Source: Tateyamaria omphalii
GTDB taxonomy: Bacteria > Pseudomonadota > Alphaproteobacteria > Rhodobacterales > Rhodobacteraceae
Length of the DNA stretch: 64,000 nucleotides
NCBI RefSeq assembly: GCF_014651375.1
Contig: NZ_BMWT01000001.1
Location: forward strand, 372,001 to 436,000
Direction of reading: 5' to 3'
Below the pieces are notes generated by a model. The model did not search any database. It was not told the DNA's origin and saw nothing but the letters and a program-made list of their open reading frames with translations. Of this stretch, positions 10,847-19,873 are shown one piece after another (the first letter of the stretch is position 1; each line of letters opens with the position of its first letter). The position numbers were made by a program, and so were the translations under genes.

Positions 10847-10872
10847 AAGGCCGCTGTTTTCGCAGCGGCCTT
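10847..10872. terminator. Bidirectional terminator between the aldo/keto reductase and DM13 genes
   Basis: AAGGCCGCTG and CAGCGGCCTT form a perfect 10-base stem around a 6-base loop. On the minus strand it is followed by five T, serving the DM13 gene. On the plus strand the T-rich tail is weaker, so plus-strand termination is likely but less certain. Confidence 0.8.
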
Positions 10873-10892
10873 CCTCTTGAAAATCAGCCAGA

Positions 10893-11285
10893 TCAGTTCA
10901 GTTTGGCAACGCCTAGCGGCACGTTGAACTTCTCACACCAGACCCAGACTTCGTTGTAGGTGGCTGCATCGACGCCAGCAGGAACATCGAACGTTTGCTT
11001 ACCTGCATTGGCTTTCAGCGGGCCCATTAGCGTGTCGCTGTCATAACCGTCTCGGCCCAGCGCAACCTTGGGATCGGGGGCACCGTCGAACCAGAAATCA
11101 TCCAGAAGGATCACCTGGCTTTTGCCATTCTTGGTCACCACTTCGGCACGGCCTTTGGTGACGTGATTGCTTTTGCCGGTGAATTCACCGATGCGGCCAT
11201 GGCCACCGGCCAGCGCAAAAGTTGGCAATGCAGTGGACGCCATCAAGGCGGCAGACCCAATTAGGAATGAGCGGCGGTTGGTCAT
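10893..11285 (-). CDS. DM13-domain protein with Tat-type signal
   Basis: This 130-residue exported protein starts with NRRSFLIGSAAL, a twin-arginine signal, with likely cleavage after the alanine stretch ending FALA. The rest is one DM13 domain: FTGKSNHVTKGRAEV, VILLDDFWFDGAPDPKVAL and a C-terminal VWCEKFNVPLGVAKL. DM13 domains are proposed to bind a redox cofactor or metal through a conserved cysteine (here in VWCEKF), but the biochemical role is not established. The gene lies between hslV and hslU on the opposite strand, so it must have its own promoter in 11286-11456. Confidence 0.85.
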   Translation of the reverse strand: MTNRRSFLIGSAALMASTALPTFALAGGHGRIGEFTGKSNHVTKGRAEVVTKNGKSQVILLDDFWFDGAPDPKVALGRDGYDSDTLMGPLKANAGKQTFDVPAGVDAATYNEVWVWCEKFNVPLGVAKLN

Positions 11286-11456
11286 GGGACAGTCTCCGAG
11301 GATTCAATTCGATGGCGCCAAGGTACGCCTAAGCCGCGACAAAATAACCCAACCTCTCGCGCAAGTGATGCTGTGTTGATGAAATGCCCGTCAATCGTTG
11401 CGTTTCGCCAGTTTTCGCATAGGTAAGGCGGGAAACTTGTAACAAACGGGCCGCTT

Positions 11457-12764
11457 GTGACTGACCTGACCCCCCGCGAAATTGTCTCTGAACTTGATCG
11501 ATTCATCATTGGCCAGAAAGATGCCAAGCGCGCCGTTGCGGTTGCGCTGCGGAATCGCTGGCGCAGAAAGCAGCTGGATGATGATCTGCGAGACGAGGTT
11601 TATCCCAAGAACATCCTGATGATCGGCCCTACCGGCGTGGGCAAGACAGAGATCAGTCGCCGTCTGGCCAAGCTGGCGCGCGCACCATTCCTGAAGGTCG
11701 AAGCAACCAAATTCACCGAGGTTGGGTATGTCGGCCGCGATGTAGAGCAGATCATTCGTGATCTCGTGGATGCTGCCATCGTGGAAACACGGGAATACAT
11801 GCGGGAAGACGTGAAGGCCAACGCACACCAAGCGGCCGAGGACCGGGTCATCGAGGCCATCGCTGGCACAGATGCCCGCGACGCAACGCGCGAGATGTTC
11901 CGCAAAAAGCTGAAGTCAGGCGAACTGGACGATACCCTGATCGAACTGGACGTCGCCGACACCAGCAACCCGTTCCCGACCATGGACATTCCCGGCCAAC
12001 CCGGCGGCGGCATGGGGATGATGAACCTGGGCGACATCTTTGGCAAAGCGATGGGCGGACGTACCGTCCGCAAGAAGCTGACGGTCGCGCAAAGCTATGA
12101 CGTTCTGATCGGCGAAGAAGCGGACAAGTTGCTCGATGACGAAACGGTGACCAAAACGGCTTTGGAAGCCGTGCAAGAGAATGGCATCGTTTTTCTGGAT
12201 GAGATTGACAAGGTGTGCGCGCGCACAGATGCACGTGGCGGGGATGTCAGCCGCGAAGGTGTGCAGCGTGACCTACTGCCCTTGATCGAAGGAACAACCG
12301 TCAGCACCAAACACGGACCAGTGAAAACCGACCACATCCTGTTTATCGCGTCAGGCGCCTTCCATATTGCAAAGCCGTCCGACCTGTTGCCAGAGCTGCA
12401 AGGTAGACTGCCCATCCGCGTCGAACTGCGCGATCTGACCGAAGATGATTTCGTGCGGATTCTGGAAGAAACGGACAATGCGCTGACGTTGCAATACACC
12501 GCTCTAATGCAGACCGAAAAGGTGACGGTGACCTTTGAACCCGAGGGGATTCGCGCATTGGCCCGTATCGCTGCAGACGTGAACAAGAGTGTCGAGAACA
12601 TCGGTGCCCGCCGCCTCTACACCGTGATGGAACGGGTTTTTGAAGAGCTTTCGTTCAACGCTCCCGACCGGGCCGGAGATGAAATCACGGTTGATGCGGA
12701 CTTTGTCGAAACACATCTCGGCGAACTTGCGCGATCCACAGACGTTAGCCGTTACGTGCTCTAG
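11457..12764 (+). CDS. hslU: ATP-dependent protease ATPase subunit HslU
   Basis: This is the 435-residue AAA+ unfoldase that feeds substrates to HslV. The Walker A motif GPTGVGKTE is near residue 60, the pore motif GYVGRD near residue 90, Walker B is VFLDEIDK, and the C-terminal sensor segment is [14 protein letters not shown]. The start is GTG beginning [10 protein letters not shown]; this matches the usual N-terminus of the family, but no strong ribosome-binding site precedes it. The gene is separated from hslV by two other genes, one antisense, so it cannot depend on the hslV transcript. Confidence 0.96.
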   Translation: MTDLTPREIVSELDRFIIGQKDAKRAVAVALRNRWRRKQLDDDLRDEVYPKNILMIGPTGVGKTEISRRLAKLARAPFLKVEATKFTEVGYVGRDVEQIIRDLVDAAIVETREYMREDVKANAHQAAEDRVIEAIAGTDARDATREMFRKKLKSGELDDTLIELDVADTSNPFPTMDIPGQPGGGMGMMNLGDIFGKAMGGRTVRKKLTVAQSYDVLIGEEADKLLDDETVTKTALEAVQENGIVFLDEIDKVCARTDARGGDVSREGVQRDLLPLIEGTTVSTKHGPVKTDHILFIASGAFHIAKPSDLLPELQGRLPIRVELRDLTEDDFVRILEETDNALTLQYTALMQTEKVTVTFEPEGIRALARIAADVNKSVENIGARRLYTVMERVFEELSFNAPDRAGDEITVDADFVETHLGELARSTDVSRYVL

Positions 12765-12818
12765 CTGTTTGCTTCCTGCTCCGGTACATCCCGTGGGATG
12801 ATCGGGCAGGGGTATTTG

Positions 12819-13919
12819 ATGCGCGCGATTCTATTTGTTCTGGTTTTTATCCTTGCTGCATGCAGCGATAGGACAGCTGCGCCCATTTTGCCCGAAGCCA
12901 AGCTTGTCGGGAAAAACCGCGATGTATTTATCGGCACCACGCGCAGTATGAACGCGGCTGGTGAGTTTGGGATTGGCCGATCTGCTTCGCTGAATTTGGT
13001 GCAAGCCACGGTATCGCTGCCGCCCGGTCGCGCATTGGGCAGCGTATCAGACGGGCAAGATCGCCCCAAACCGGACCGCGATTTTGCTCTCGCCGCATTG
13101 AACATCTACGAGTCAAACGATGTGTTTCGCCGCGCCCTGATGGCCGATTTGGCATCACATCCAGAGTCCGAGCGCGAAGTGACACTGTTCGTGCACGGTT
13201 TCAACAACAGCTTTACCAACTCTGCCTTCCGGATCGCACAAATGGCAGAGGACCTTGAGGTCCCAGGTACGCACGTCAGCTACTCTTGGCCCAGTCGCGG
13301 CAATCCTCTGGGGTATGAATATGATCAGGATAGCGCGCTATTTGCCCGAGACGGCCTTGCCGATCTGATGCGCTTGATCCGATCTGCGGGCCAGCCAGAT
13401 ATCGTCCTTGTCGCCCATTCGATGGGCAGTGCGTTGGTGATGGAAACCCTGCGGCAGCTCGACATCGCAGAGCCTGGGTGGGTCGGAAGGAACATCAGCG
13501 GTGTGATCCTTTTGTCCCCCGACATCAACGTCGATGTGTTTCGCAGTCAGTTTTCCCGGATCCAAACGGCACCGGATCCTTTCGTTGTGATGGTGTCGCG
13601 CAAGGATGCAATCCTGCGCCTGTCATCACGCCTGCGCGGTGAAAGAACCCAGTTGGGCAACATTCAAAATACGGACGCTGTTGCGGACCTGCCTGTTACC
13701 ATCGTCGATGTGACCGCATTCAGTGATCGGAAGTCAGGCAATCACTTTGTTGCAGCCGGATCGCCCGCCTTGATCCAACTCCTTCGCCGCTCATCCGAAC
13801 TGGACAGTGAATTCCTGCGTGGTCGGGCCGGGTCGGTACTGACCATTCTGGGCGCGCGGCGCATCCAGTCTCCGCCACGTCGGACATCCACAAGTGCAAT
13901 CCGCAGTGAGGCCCGCTAG
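12819..13919 (+). CDS. Lipoprotein with DUF900 alpha/beta-hydrolase domain
   Basis: This is a 366-residue putative outer-envelope hydrolase. The N-terminus MRAILFVLVFILAACS is a lipoprotein signal with the lipobox LAAC, which is why I start at 12819 rather than the in-frame ATG seven codons earlier; GCAGGGG precedes it. The hydrolase core shows the oxyanion region LFVHGFNN and the nucleophile motif VAHSMGSAL, with a late histidine in GNHFVAAGS. DUF900 members are serine-hydrolase-like proteins without a known substrate. The stop overlaps the GTG of the MFS gene by one base. Confidence 0.87.
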   Translation: MRAILFVLVFILAACSDRTAAPILPEAKLVGKNRDVFIGTTRSMNAAGEFGIGRSASLNLVQATVSLPPGRALGSVSDGQDRPKPDRDFALAALNIYESNDVFRRALMADLASHPESEREVTLFVHGFNNSFTNSAFRIAQMAEDLEVPGTHVSYSWPSRGNPLGYEYDQDSALFARDGLADLMRLIRSAGQPDIVLVAHSMGSALVMETLRQLDIAEPGWVGRNISGVILLSPDINVDVFRSQFSRIQTAPDPFVVMVSRKDAILRLSSRLRGERTQLGNIQNTDAVADLPVTIVDVTAFSDRKSGNHFVAAGSPALIQLLRRSSELDSEFLRGRAGSVLTILGARRIQSPPRRTSTSAIRSEAR

Positions 13920-15163
13920 TGGCGATGCTGTCCGGGTCGGAGCCCCTGGGTCACTTTCTGAAGAGCAATCAGCAGTGGCTGGCCGCAGGTGCACTGCTCA
14001 CCCTGCTATCGTCCTTTGGACAGACATTTTTCATCTCGATCTTTGCGGCCCAAATCCAAGGTGACTATTCCCTTTCCCACGGCGATTGGGGCGCAATATA
14101 TGGTCTTGGAACTGCTGCGTCTGCGGTTGTTATGATATGGGCAGGCGGCCTGACGGATCGTTTCCGTGCGCGGAGCTTGGGCGTGGTCGTGCTTGTGTTG
14201 CTTGCTGGGTCGTGCCTGTTGATGGCCATAAATCCATACGCTGCGCTTCTTCCCATTGTGATCTTCGCACTGCGTCTAACGGGGCAGGGAATGACAAGCC
14301 ACATCGCGATTGTCGCGATGGCGCGATGGTTCGTGGCGTCTCGGGGCCGGGCTCTTGCCGTTGCCACTTTGGGCTTTTCCTTGGGGGAGGCCGTTCTACC
14401 CCTGCTCTTTGTTGCGTTGATGGCGTTTCTGGATTGGCGTGTTCTGTGGCTTTTGGCGGCTGCCATCGCGCTATTGGGCGTACCCATCCTGTGGCGTTTG
14501 CTAGGAGAGGAGCGCACGCCGCAATCCATGGCTGGCGAAAACCAGAGCTTCGGTATGAAAGCTCGCCATTGGACACGCACAGATACGTTGGGCCATCCAC
14601 TGTTCTGGTTCATGGTGCCTGCCTTGGTTGGCCCCGCCGCGTTTAACACTGCATTCTTTTTCCAGCAGGTCTATTTCGCTGAAATCAAGGGATGGTCACA
14701 CCTGTCCCTTGTGGCTTTGTTTCCCATTTACACCGTCGTAGGGATCGCAGCGATGATCCTATCCGGCATCGCATTGGATCGGTACGGCACGGCACGGTTG
14801 ATCCCCTTTTTCCAGCTGCCAATGGTTGTGGCCTTCGTCACCTTTTCAGTGGCTCAATCGCTGGCTGCAGCAGCCATCGGTTTCGTGTTTCTGGCCCTGA
14901 CAACCGGTGCAAATTCAACATTGCCCAACGCGTTCTGGGCGGAATTCTATGGCACCCGTCACATTGGGGCGATCAAGGCGATGGCCGCCGCGGTCATGGT
15001 GTTGGGGTCAGCCATCGGACCAGGCCTTACCGGCGGGCTGATCGATTTCGGTGTCGATCTGAACGTACAATACATGGGTGTCGCGGCTTATTTTCTGCTA
15101 GCAACTGCATGCATGTGGATTGGCATTCAACGAGCGCGCGGAGACCTAACGCAGACGACGTAG
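13919..15163 (+). CDS. MFS transporter
   Basis: This is a 414-residue major facilitator with about twelve membrane segments. The loop after the second segment reads GGLTDRFRARSL, the family A-like motif. The first start is a GTG that overlaps the previous stop; an ATG two codons later would be equally good. The substrate cannot be read from sequence. It resembles drug/metabolite or monocarboxylate-type carriers of roseobacters only in general pattern. The last 18 bases overlap the convergent Smr gene, with no terminator between them. Confidence 0.9.
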   Translation: MAMLSGSEPLGHFLKSNQQWLAAGALLTLLSSFGQTFFISIFAAQIQGDYSLSHGDWGAIYGLGTAASAVVMIWAGGLTDRFRARSLGVVVLVLLAGSCLLMAINPYAALLPIVIFALRLTGQGMTSHIAIVAMARWFVASRGRALAVATLGFSLGEAVLPLLFVALMAFLDWRVLWLLAAAIALLGVPILWRLLGEERTPQSMAGENQSFGMKARHWTRTDTLGHPLFWFMVPALVGPAAFNTAFFFQQVYFAEIKGWSHLSLVALFPIYTVVGIAAMILSGIALDRYGTARLIPFFQLPMVVAFVTFSVAQSLAAAAIGFVFLALTTGANSTLPNAFWAEFYGTRHIGAIKAMAAAVMVLGSAIGPGLTGGLIDFGVDLNVQYMGVAAYFLLATACMWIGIQRARGDLTQTT

Positions 15164-15736
15164 ATACACGTAATATGCACCGCCGCCGCCATGGCGGACA
15201 TTGGCCTGACTGACCTGCAACACGACCGACGACAGCGGCGGCATGGACAACCATTGCGGCACCTGATGGCGCAAGACACCGAAACGCACGGGTATGGGGC
15301 CATCATCGTCGCGGTTCTTGCCTTTGCCCGTGACAACCAAAACCAATCGCTTTCCTTGAGACTGCGCAGACAGGATGAACCGCGTAAGTGCCGGATGCGC
15401 ACGATCAAGCGTCATGCCATGTAGGTCCAGCTTGCCCTCTGGCTTGAGCTTACCGCGTTTCATCTGGGTGAACGCCTTACGATCCATCTGAACCGGCTGG
15501 GTCGCGACCTGATCCACAATCGACGGCGTCAGGTTCACGGAAGTGGATGGCTTGGATGAAGACTGTCTGCCTGTAACCGGAGCAATTTTGAATGCTGGTT
15601 TCGCGCGGGGTTTTGGAGGCGGTGTTGTGACAAAATCATCTGGATGAAACGGTTTGTTCGGATGCAACCGCTCCGTCTTGTCCGCCACTTTTCGCCACAG
15701 CTCTTCTTCGTCCGGGCGCAACTTGCGGCGTGTCAT
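15146..15736 (-). CDS. Smr-domain protein (MutS2-type C-terminal domain)
   Basis: This is a 196-residue protein with a basic, proline-rich N-terminal half and a C-terminal Smr domain. The Smr motifs LDLHGMTLDRA (near residue 105) and VVTGKGK are both present. Stand-alone Smr proteins have been linked to nucleic-acid nicking, and in translation quality control to mRNA cleavage at collided ribosomes; which applies here is unknown. The start overlaps the mltA stop by 4 bases (ATGA), so it is the second gene of an mltA-smr pair. Confidence 0.9.
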   Translation of the reverse strand: MTRRKLRPDEEELWRKVADKTERLHPNKPFHPDDFVTTPPPKPRAKPAFKIAPVTGRQSSSKPSTSVNLTPSIVDQVATQPVQMDRKAFTQMKRGKLKPEGKLDLHGMTLDRAHPALTRFILSAQSQGKRLVLVVTGKGKNRDDDGPIPVRFGVLRHQVPQWLSMPPLSSVVLQVSQANVRHGGGGAYYVYLRRLR

Positions 15737-16830
15737 ATCGCGCTCTCAGGCAGCAGGGCATAGGCGCGTTGGATTGGCATCAACACCATCATCCGGCCCG
15801 GGTCTTTCAAACGCCCGGCCTCACGGCCCGCCTTGTCGCCAGTACCAAAGAACACGTCGGCGCGCTGCGCACCCTTGATCGCTGATCCGGTATCTTGCGC
15901 GATCATCAATCGCCGCAAGGGTCCATTCCCGTCTTTTTCGATCCATACTGGTGCGCCCAGAGGAACAAAGGCCGGATCGACAGCTATGGACCGCATCGTT
16001 GTGATAGACCGGTTCATTGCACCCAACGGTCCACGATCAGCTGGAACTTCGCTGACTTCACGGAAGAACACGTAGGATGGGTTATGATACAGCAGCTCTT
16101 CGCCAACCACCGGATTATTGCGAACGTAGTTTCGGATAACCTGTGCACTGACCTGATGAGCAGCGTAAGTGCCACGGCGCACCAGCTCAGCCCCGATGGA
16201 TCGATACTTGTGCCCATTGGCACCGCCAAACCCAACACGCATCATCTGACCATTGGGCAGACGGATACGACCGGACCCCTGGATTTGAAGAAAGAATAAC
16301 TCAACTGGATCATCCACCCAGGCAATCTCAAGGCCCCTCCCTTGCATCACCGGCCCTTCAAGGATTTGGCGACGGGTCAACCAGGGGCGTATGTGCCGCG
16401 CTTCCGGGGGCATAGCATAGACCGGGAAACGATAGCGCGCACTGCGACGGCGTGATCCGTCCAACTCCGGTTCAAAATACCCGGTGAACAGCGCTGGCGC
16501 GCCGTCTTCGATCAGGACAGGACGAAAGAAAAGTTCAAAAAAAGCACGCGCATCCGGCACATCACCAGCCAAGGCGCATAGAGATCTCCAATCGGGGTCA
16601 TCCATATCCCGACATGTATTGCGAAACGTGGTCAGTGCTGCGGCGTGATCATCCTGCGCCCAACCATCCAACGCATCAAAGCCCAGCACCGTGTACTTCA
16701 GATCAGAGGCAGCGGCGGTCATGGTCCAGAAAATCGCGCAGAATGATAAGGCGCAAAAGCGTACTACGCGTCTGTAGACACCAGTAGCCAATTCGGGTCG
16801 TCCGCCCCCATGGTTCTTGCAAAGGCCCAT
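15733..16830 (-). CDS. mltA: Membrane-bound lytic murein transglycosylase A
   Basis: This lytic transglycosylase cleaves glycan strands of peptidoglycan. The MltA domain includes LFTGYFEPELDGS and FFLQIQGSGRI, and the C-terminal 3D domain has LMIAQDTGSAIKG with the catalytic aspartate and ADVFFGTGDKAG. The start is uncertain. The hydrophobic signal RFCALSFCAIFW precedes MTAAASD, so the start must lie upstream of that methionine. Candidates are the ATG at 16830 used here and a TTG at 16791, both overlapping the end of the Tim44-like gene. No cysteine lipobox is clear, so this may be a soluble periplasmic form. Confidence 0.88.
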   Translation of the reverse strand: MGLCKNHGGGRPELATGVYRRVVRFCALSFCAIFWTMTAAASDLKYTVLGFDALDGWAQDDHAAALTTFRNTCRDMDDPDWRSLCALAGDVPDARAFFELFFRPVLIEDGAPALFTGYFEPELDGSRRRSARYRFPVYAMPPEARHIRPWLTRRQILEGPVMQGRGLEIAWVDDPVELFFLQIQGSGRIRLPNGQMMRVGFGGANGHKYRSIGAELVRRGTYAAHQVSAQVIRNYVRNNPVVGEELLYHNPSYVFFREVSEVPADRGPLGAMNRSITTMRSIAVDPAFVPLGAPVWIEKDGNGPLRRLMIAQDTGSAIKGAQRADVFFGTGDKAGREAGRLKDPGRMMVLMPIQRAYALLPESAI

Positions 16831-17423
16831 GTGTCTTTCTGCCGCTTCACCTCAGTCAAGCTACCTTCTACGATATCTCCGCCCTGATCGCGAACAGCAG
16901 ATTTCAGTTCTGCAACATAACGGATGGTCAACTCACCTTCGCCCGTCTCGGGATCATAGGTGGCGTCCATCAGTTTCAGCTCCCGGACACCGATAAATTC
17001 GGCCTCGATGGTCAGACCTTGATCCTCGCGAGCGGCAACTCCGTCCACGAACGACTCATAAATCTCTTCCGACAGGAAAGGTTGGATGTCGGCCAGATCG
17101 CCCTGTTCATATCCCATTACAATCATCTCGTATGCGCCACGGGCACCTTGCAGGAAGTCAGACACCTGGAATGACGGCTCCACCCGTTTCATTTCTGCCA
17201 ATGCCTTGGCGGCGTCGCTATCTTCATCGACATGATCGGTGATATCCAAATCAGGGCCACCTTCAATCACTTCGAAGTCATGTCGTCCCGAACGTTCGGA
17301 AACTTGTTTGGGCACGGGAGGCTGTTCGAATCCTTCGCGTGTTCCCAGCACGTTTTTCAGGCGCAGGATCAGGAAGACAGCGATGCCAGCAAGGACTAGT
17401 AACTGGATAAGCGGAGAATTCAT
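16764..17423 (-). CDS. Tim44-like domain protein
   Basis: This 219-residue protein has one N-terminal membrane anchor (MNSPLIQLLVLAGIAVFLIL), a variable acidic linker, and a Tim44-like domain from about residue 75, with DFLQGARGAYEMIVMGYEQGD and the family-like end TWAFARTMGADDPNW. Bacterial Tim44-like proteins are related to the mitochondrial import motor part Tim44 but their function is unsettled. It is divergent from fxsA-secB and upstream of mltA, an arrangement that puts it beside export genes. The role is inferred only from the domain. Confidence 0.85.
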   Translation of the reverse strand: MNSPLIQLLVLAGIAVFLILRLKNVLGTREGFEQPPVPKQVSERSGRHDFEVIEGGPDLDITDHVDEDSDAAKALAEMKRVEPSFQVSDFLQGARGAYEMIVMGYEQGDLADIQPFLSEEIYESFVDGVAAREDQGLTIEAEFIGVRELKLMDATYDPETGEGELTIRYVAELKSAVRDQGGDIVEGSLTEVKRQKDTWAFARTMGADDPNWLLVSTDA

Positions 17424-17537
17424 TCATGCCTCGTCATTCGGGGTCGGGTGGCAACAGCCTTGTCGGACCCTTATGTAGGTGCACGGGGGGCGCAAGTCCA
17501 CTGTACGGCCCCTTGTGGAAACGAAAGGATAACGCGG

Positions 17538-18005
17538 ATGTGGCTGTTTCTGGCCTTTCTTCTGGTCCCATTGATCGAGATTGCCCTGTTCATACAAGTT
17601 GGCGGTGCCATCGGTTTGGGCTGGACCCTGCTGATTGTTGTCATCACGGCTGTTTTGGGCACCATGCTGGTACGTGCTCAGGGCATTCAGGCGTTGGGGC
17701 AGGTCAAATCCTCCTTCAACCAGATGCGCGATCCAAGCGAAGCATTGGCGCATGGCGCCATGATCCTGTTTTCCGGCGCCCTGCTGCTGACCCCGGGTTT
17801 CTTCACGGATGCGGTCGGGTTTGCACTGCTTGTACCGGGTGTTCGGCTTGCTGTTTTCCGTTGGGCGCGAAGCCGCATCAACGTCACCACATTTTCGACC
17901 CACGGGCAAAGACCCCAGCGCCCGGATATTGTTGACGGTGAATACACCGAAGTTGACCCCGACCGGCGTGAAGTTCGGGGGCCATCAGGCTGGACCAAGC
18001 ATTGA
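17538..18005 (+). CDS. fxsA: FxsA family membrane protein
   Basis: This 155-residue inner-membrane protein starts MWLFLAFLLVPLIEIALF, the typical FxsA N-terminus, with further segments up to residue 110 and a polar tail. The start was chosen at 17538 because AAAGGA lies 8 bases upstream and the family begins with this hydrophobic helix; a longer frame from 17448 would add 30 non-hydrophobic residues. FxsA overproduction relieves phage T7 exclusion by the F plasmid in Escherichia coli; its normal job is unknown. secB follows after 61 bases in the same direction. Confidence 0.92.
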   Translation: MWLFLAFLLVPLIEIALFIQVGGAIGLGWTLLIVVITAVLGTMLVRAQGIQALGQVKSSFNQMRDPSEALAHGAMILFSGALLLTPGFFTDAVGFALLVPGVRLAVFRWARSRINVTTFSTHGQRPQRPDIVDGEYTEVDPDRREVRGPSGWTKH

Positions 18006-18066
18006 GGCCAGTGGCCCAAGCTGATACGAAGCGCGGGATTTATAGTTTCCCTCGGAGAAAGAGCTG

Positions 18067-18555
18067 ATGGCCGAAGAACAAGCCACACCACCCGCCGCAC
18101 CGCAAATGCGCGTGCTGGGCCAATACATTCGCGACATGTCATTTGAGAATATCGTGTCGCAAAAGGGCGCAGCGCCGGACGTGCAGCCCGATGTACAGGT
18201 GCAAGTCAATCTGGACGCTAAGAAACGCGGTCAGGAGAACCAGTACGAAAGCGCGATCAAGCTGAACGTGACTTCAAAGGCAAAGGAAGGCGACACTGTC
18301 CTTTTTGTTCTTGAAATCGACTATGTCGGGATGTTCCACATTGAAAATGTGCCGGAAGATCAGCTTCATCCGTTCCTTCTAATTGAATGCCCCCGGATGA
18401 TATTTCCGTTCCTGCGTCGGGTCGTCAGTGACATCACACGCGACGGTGGCTTCCCACCCCTCAACCTGGAAAACATCGATTTCGTATCGCTGTATCGGAA
18501 CGAAATCGCGCGCCGCCAGAAAGAAGCAGCGCCGGCTGAGCAGCCAATCAACTGA
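18067..18555 (+). CDS. secB: Protein-export chaperone SecB
   Basis: This is a 162-residue cytosolic tetrameric chaperone that keeps preproteins unfolded and hands them to SecA. The family core is clear: QYIRDMSFENIVS, VQVQVNLDAKKRG, VLFVLEIDYVGMFHI, and LLIECPRMIFPFLRRVV. The C-terminal tail is short and lacks the zinc-site partner usually seen only on SecA. A GGAGAAAGAG stretch precedes the ATG. The gene is closed by a strong hairpin shared with the convergent dnaQ. Confidence 0.97.
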   Translation: MAEEQATPPAAPQMRVLGQYIRDMSFENIVSQKGAAPDVQPDVQVQVNLDAKKRGQENQYESAIKLNVTSKAKEGDTVLFVLEIDYVGMFHIENVPEDQLHPFLLIECPRMIFPFLRRVVSDITRDGGFPPLNLENIDFVSLYRNEIARRQKEAAPAEQPIN

Positions 18556-18573
18556 TATCTTTGAAACTATGGC

Positions 18574-18601
18574 AAGGCCCGGTCTTCGTACCGGGCCTTT
18601 T
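18574..18601 (+). terminator. Intrinsic terminator after secB
   Basis: AAGGCCCGGT and ACCGGGCCTT form a perfect 10-base stem with loop CTTCGT, followed by TTTTCATTTT. The tail runs into the stop codon of dnaQ on the other strand. Seen from the minus strand there is no T run, so it mainly serves secB. Confidence 0.88.
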
Positions 18602-19287
18602 CATTTTGGCCACAGGGCGTCATCGCCCAGCTTGGCCACAAACCCCGCATGTGCCTCTTGCTCTTTGGCAGTAATGCGACTTGGCAAAGCTCGCGGGCGA
18701 GGTGGCAGTGTCCAGCTTTCAATCTCAACCGCGCTTGGGCCAGCTGAATTGTTTGTTGAAAGTGCAAAGTCGGGCTGACGTCCACCAATCAGTTCAAGAT
18801 AGACTTCCGCCAGAATTTCGCTGTCGAGCAAGGCGCCGTGCAAGGTTCGAGCTGAATTGTCGATCCCGAAGCGGCGGCACAGTGCATCCAGTGAAGCCGG
18901 TGAACCGGGAAAACGGCGCCGCGCAATGTCGAGGGTGTCGATCGCACGATCAAAGGGGATCTGAGGTAAACCCATCCACTTCAGCTCGGCATTCAGAAAC
19001 TTCATGTCGAAGGCAGCGTTGTGGATCACCAACTTGGCATCGCCAACAAAGTCCAGAAACTTTTGGCCTAGCTCAGCAAACTTTGGCTTTCCACGCAGAA
19101 AATCATCGCCCAGCCCGTGCACTTCAAATGCTTCCTGAGGCATCGAGCGTTCTGGATCGATGTACTCGTGGAACACGCTATCGGTTGGAACGTGACCGAG
19201 CAATTCAATCGCCCCAATTTCGACAATTCGGTCTCCGCTTTCCGGGTCGAACCCAGTCGTTTCCGTGTCGAGAACGATTTCACGCAT
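18601..19287 (-). CDS. dnaQ: DNA polymerase III epsilon subunit (3'-5' exonuclease)
   Basis: This 228-residue protein is the proofreading exonuclease of the replicase. The ExoI motif LDTETTGFDP is at residues 6-15, ExoII is VIHNAAFDMKFLN, and ExoIII is RTLHGALLDSEILAEVY, giving the DEDDh active site. A short C-terminal tail would contact the polymerase alpha subunit. The start overlaps the coaE stop by 8 bases, so it is the last gene of the maf-aroE-coaE-dnaQ run moving away from the candidate origin. Confidence 0.97.
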   Translation of the reverse strand: MREIVLDTETTGFDPESGDRIVEIGAIELLGHVPTDSVFHEYIDPERSMPQEAFEVHGLGDDFLRGKPKFAELGQKFLDFVGDAKLVIHNAAFDMKFLNAELKWMGLPQIPFDRAIDTLDIARRRFPGSPASLDALCRRFGIDNSARTLHGALLDSEILAEVYLELIGGRQPDFALSTNNSAGPSAVEIESWTLPPRPRALPSRITAKEQEAHAGFVAKLGDDALWPK

Positions 19288-19873
19288 GTGACAATCCGCT
19301 TTTGATCTGCTGAACTACAGAATGAACCTGAGTACGGGCATGTTCAACCGTGTCAGTTTCGATCACGAAGTCGGCCCGGTCACATTTTTCAGCACTTGGC
19401 ATCTGCTTTGCCAGGATTGTTTGAAATTGGGCCTCGGTCATCGTTCCACGTGCAAGGACACGTGCCCTTTGCGTTTCCGCATCGACATGAACAACCGCAA
19501 CGGCATCCATCGCCGCTTCGCCGCCTGTTTCAAAAAGAAGCGGGATGTCAAAGACAACGATATCTGGGTCTGTCGCCGCTACAAAACGCGCTCGATCATC
19601 CGCGACCAGTGGGTGCACAATGGCTTCAATTCGGGCCAGAGCGTCTGCGTTCTTCGAGATGATGTCACGCAATGCATCGCGAGAGAGGGCTCCGCCCACG
19701 ACAGCGCTTGGGAATATTTTTCCAATCGGGCCGACCGCTGCGCCACTTTGGCCGTATAGACGATGCACAGCTGCATCCGCGTCCCAAACTGCGCACCCTT
19801 CGTCCTTGAACATCTGGGCTGTTGTGGATTTGCCCATACCAATGGAGCCGGTCAGCCCAAGTTTAAACGTCAT
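19280..19873 (-). CDS. coaE: Dephospho-CoA kinase
   Basis: This 197-residue P-loop kinase performs the last step of coenzyme A synthesis, phosphorylating the ribose of dephospho-CoA. The Walker A segment GLTGSIGMGKSTT is at residues 6-18, the DADAAVHRLY segment binds substrate, and VFDIPLLFETGGE is the family motif. The start at 19873 overlaps the aroE stop by 4 bases; an in-frame upstream ATG would add residues encoded inside aroE and is not needed. Confidence 0.96.
   Translation of the reverse strand: MTFKLGLTGSIGMGKSTTAQMFKDEGCAVWDADAAVHRLYGQSGAAVGPIGKIFPSAVVGGALSRDALRDIISKNADALARIEAIVHPLVADDRARFVAATDPDIVVFDIPLLFETGGEAAMDAVAVVHVDAETQRARVLARGTMTEAQFQTILAKQMPSAEKCDRADFVIETDTVEHARTQVHSVVQQIKSGLSHA

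Noticed and set aside
19436-19456. CGTTCCACGTGCAAG, resembling parS
   Set aside because: Only the CACGTG centre and part of the left arm match; the right arm differs at several bases, and it lies within coaE codons.
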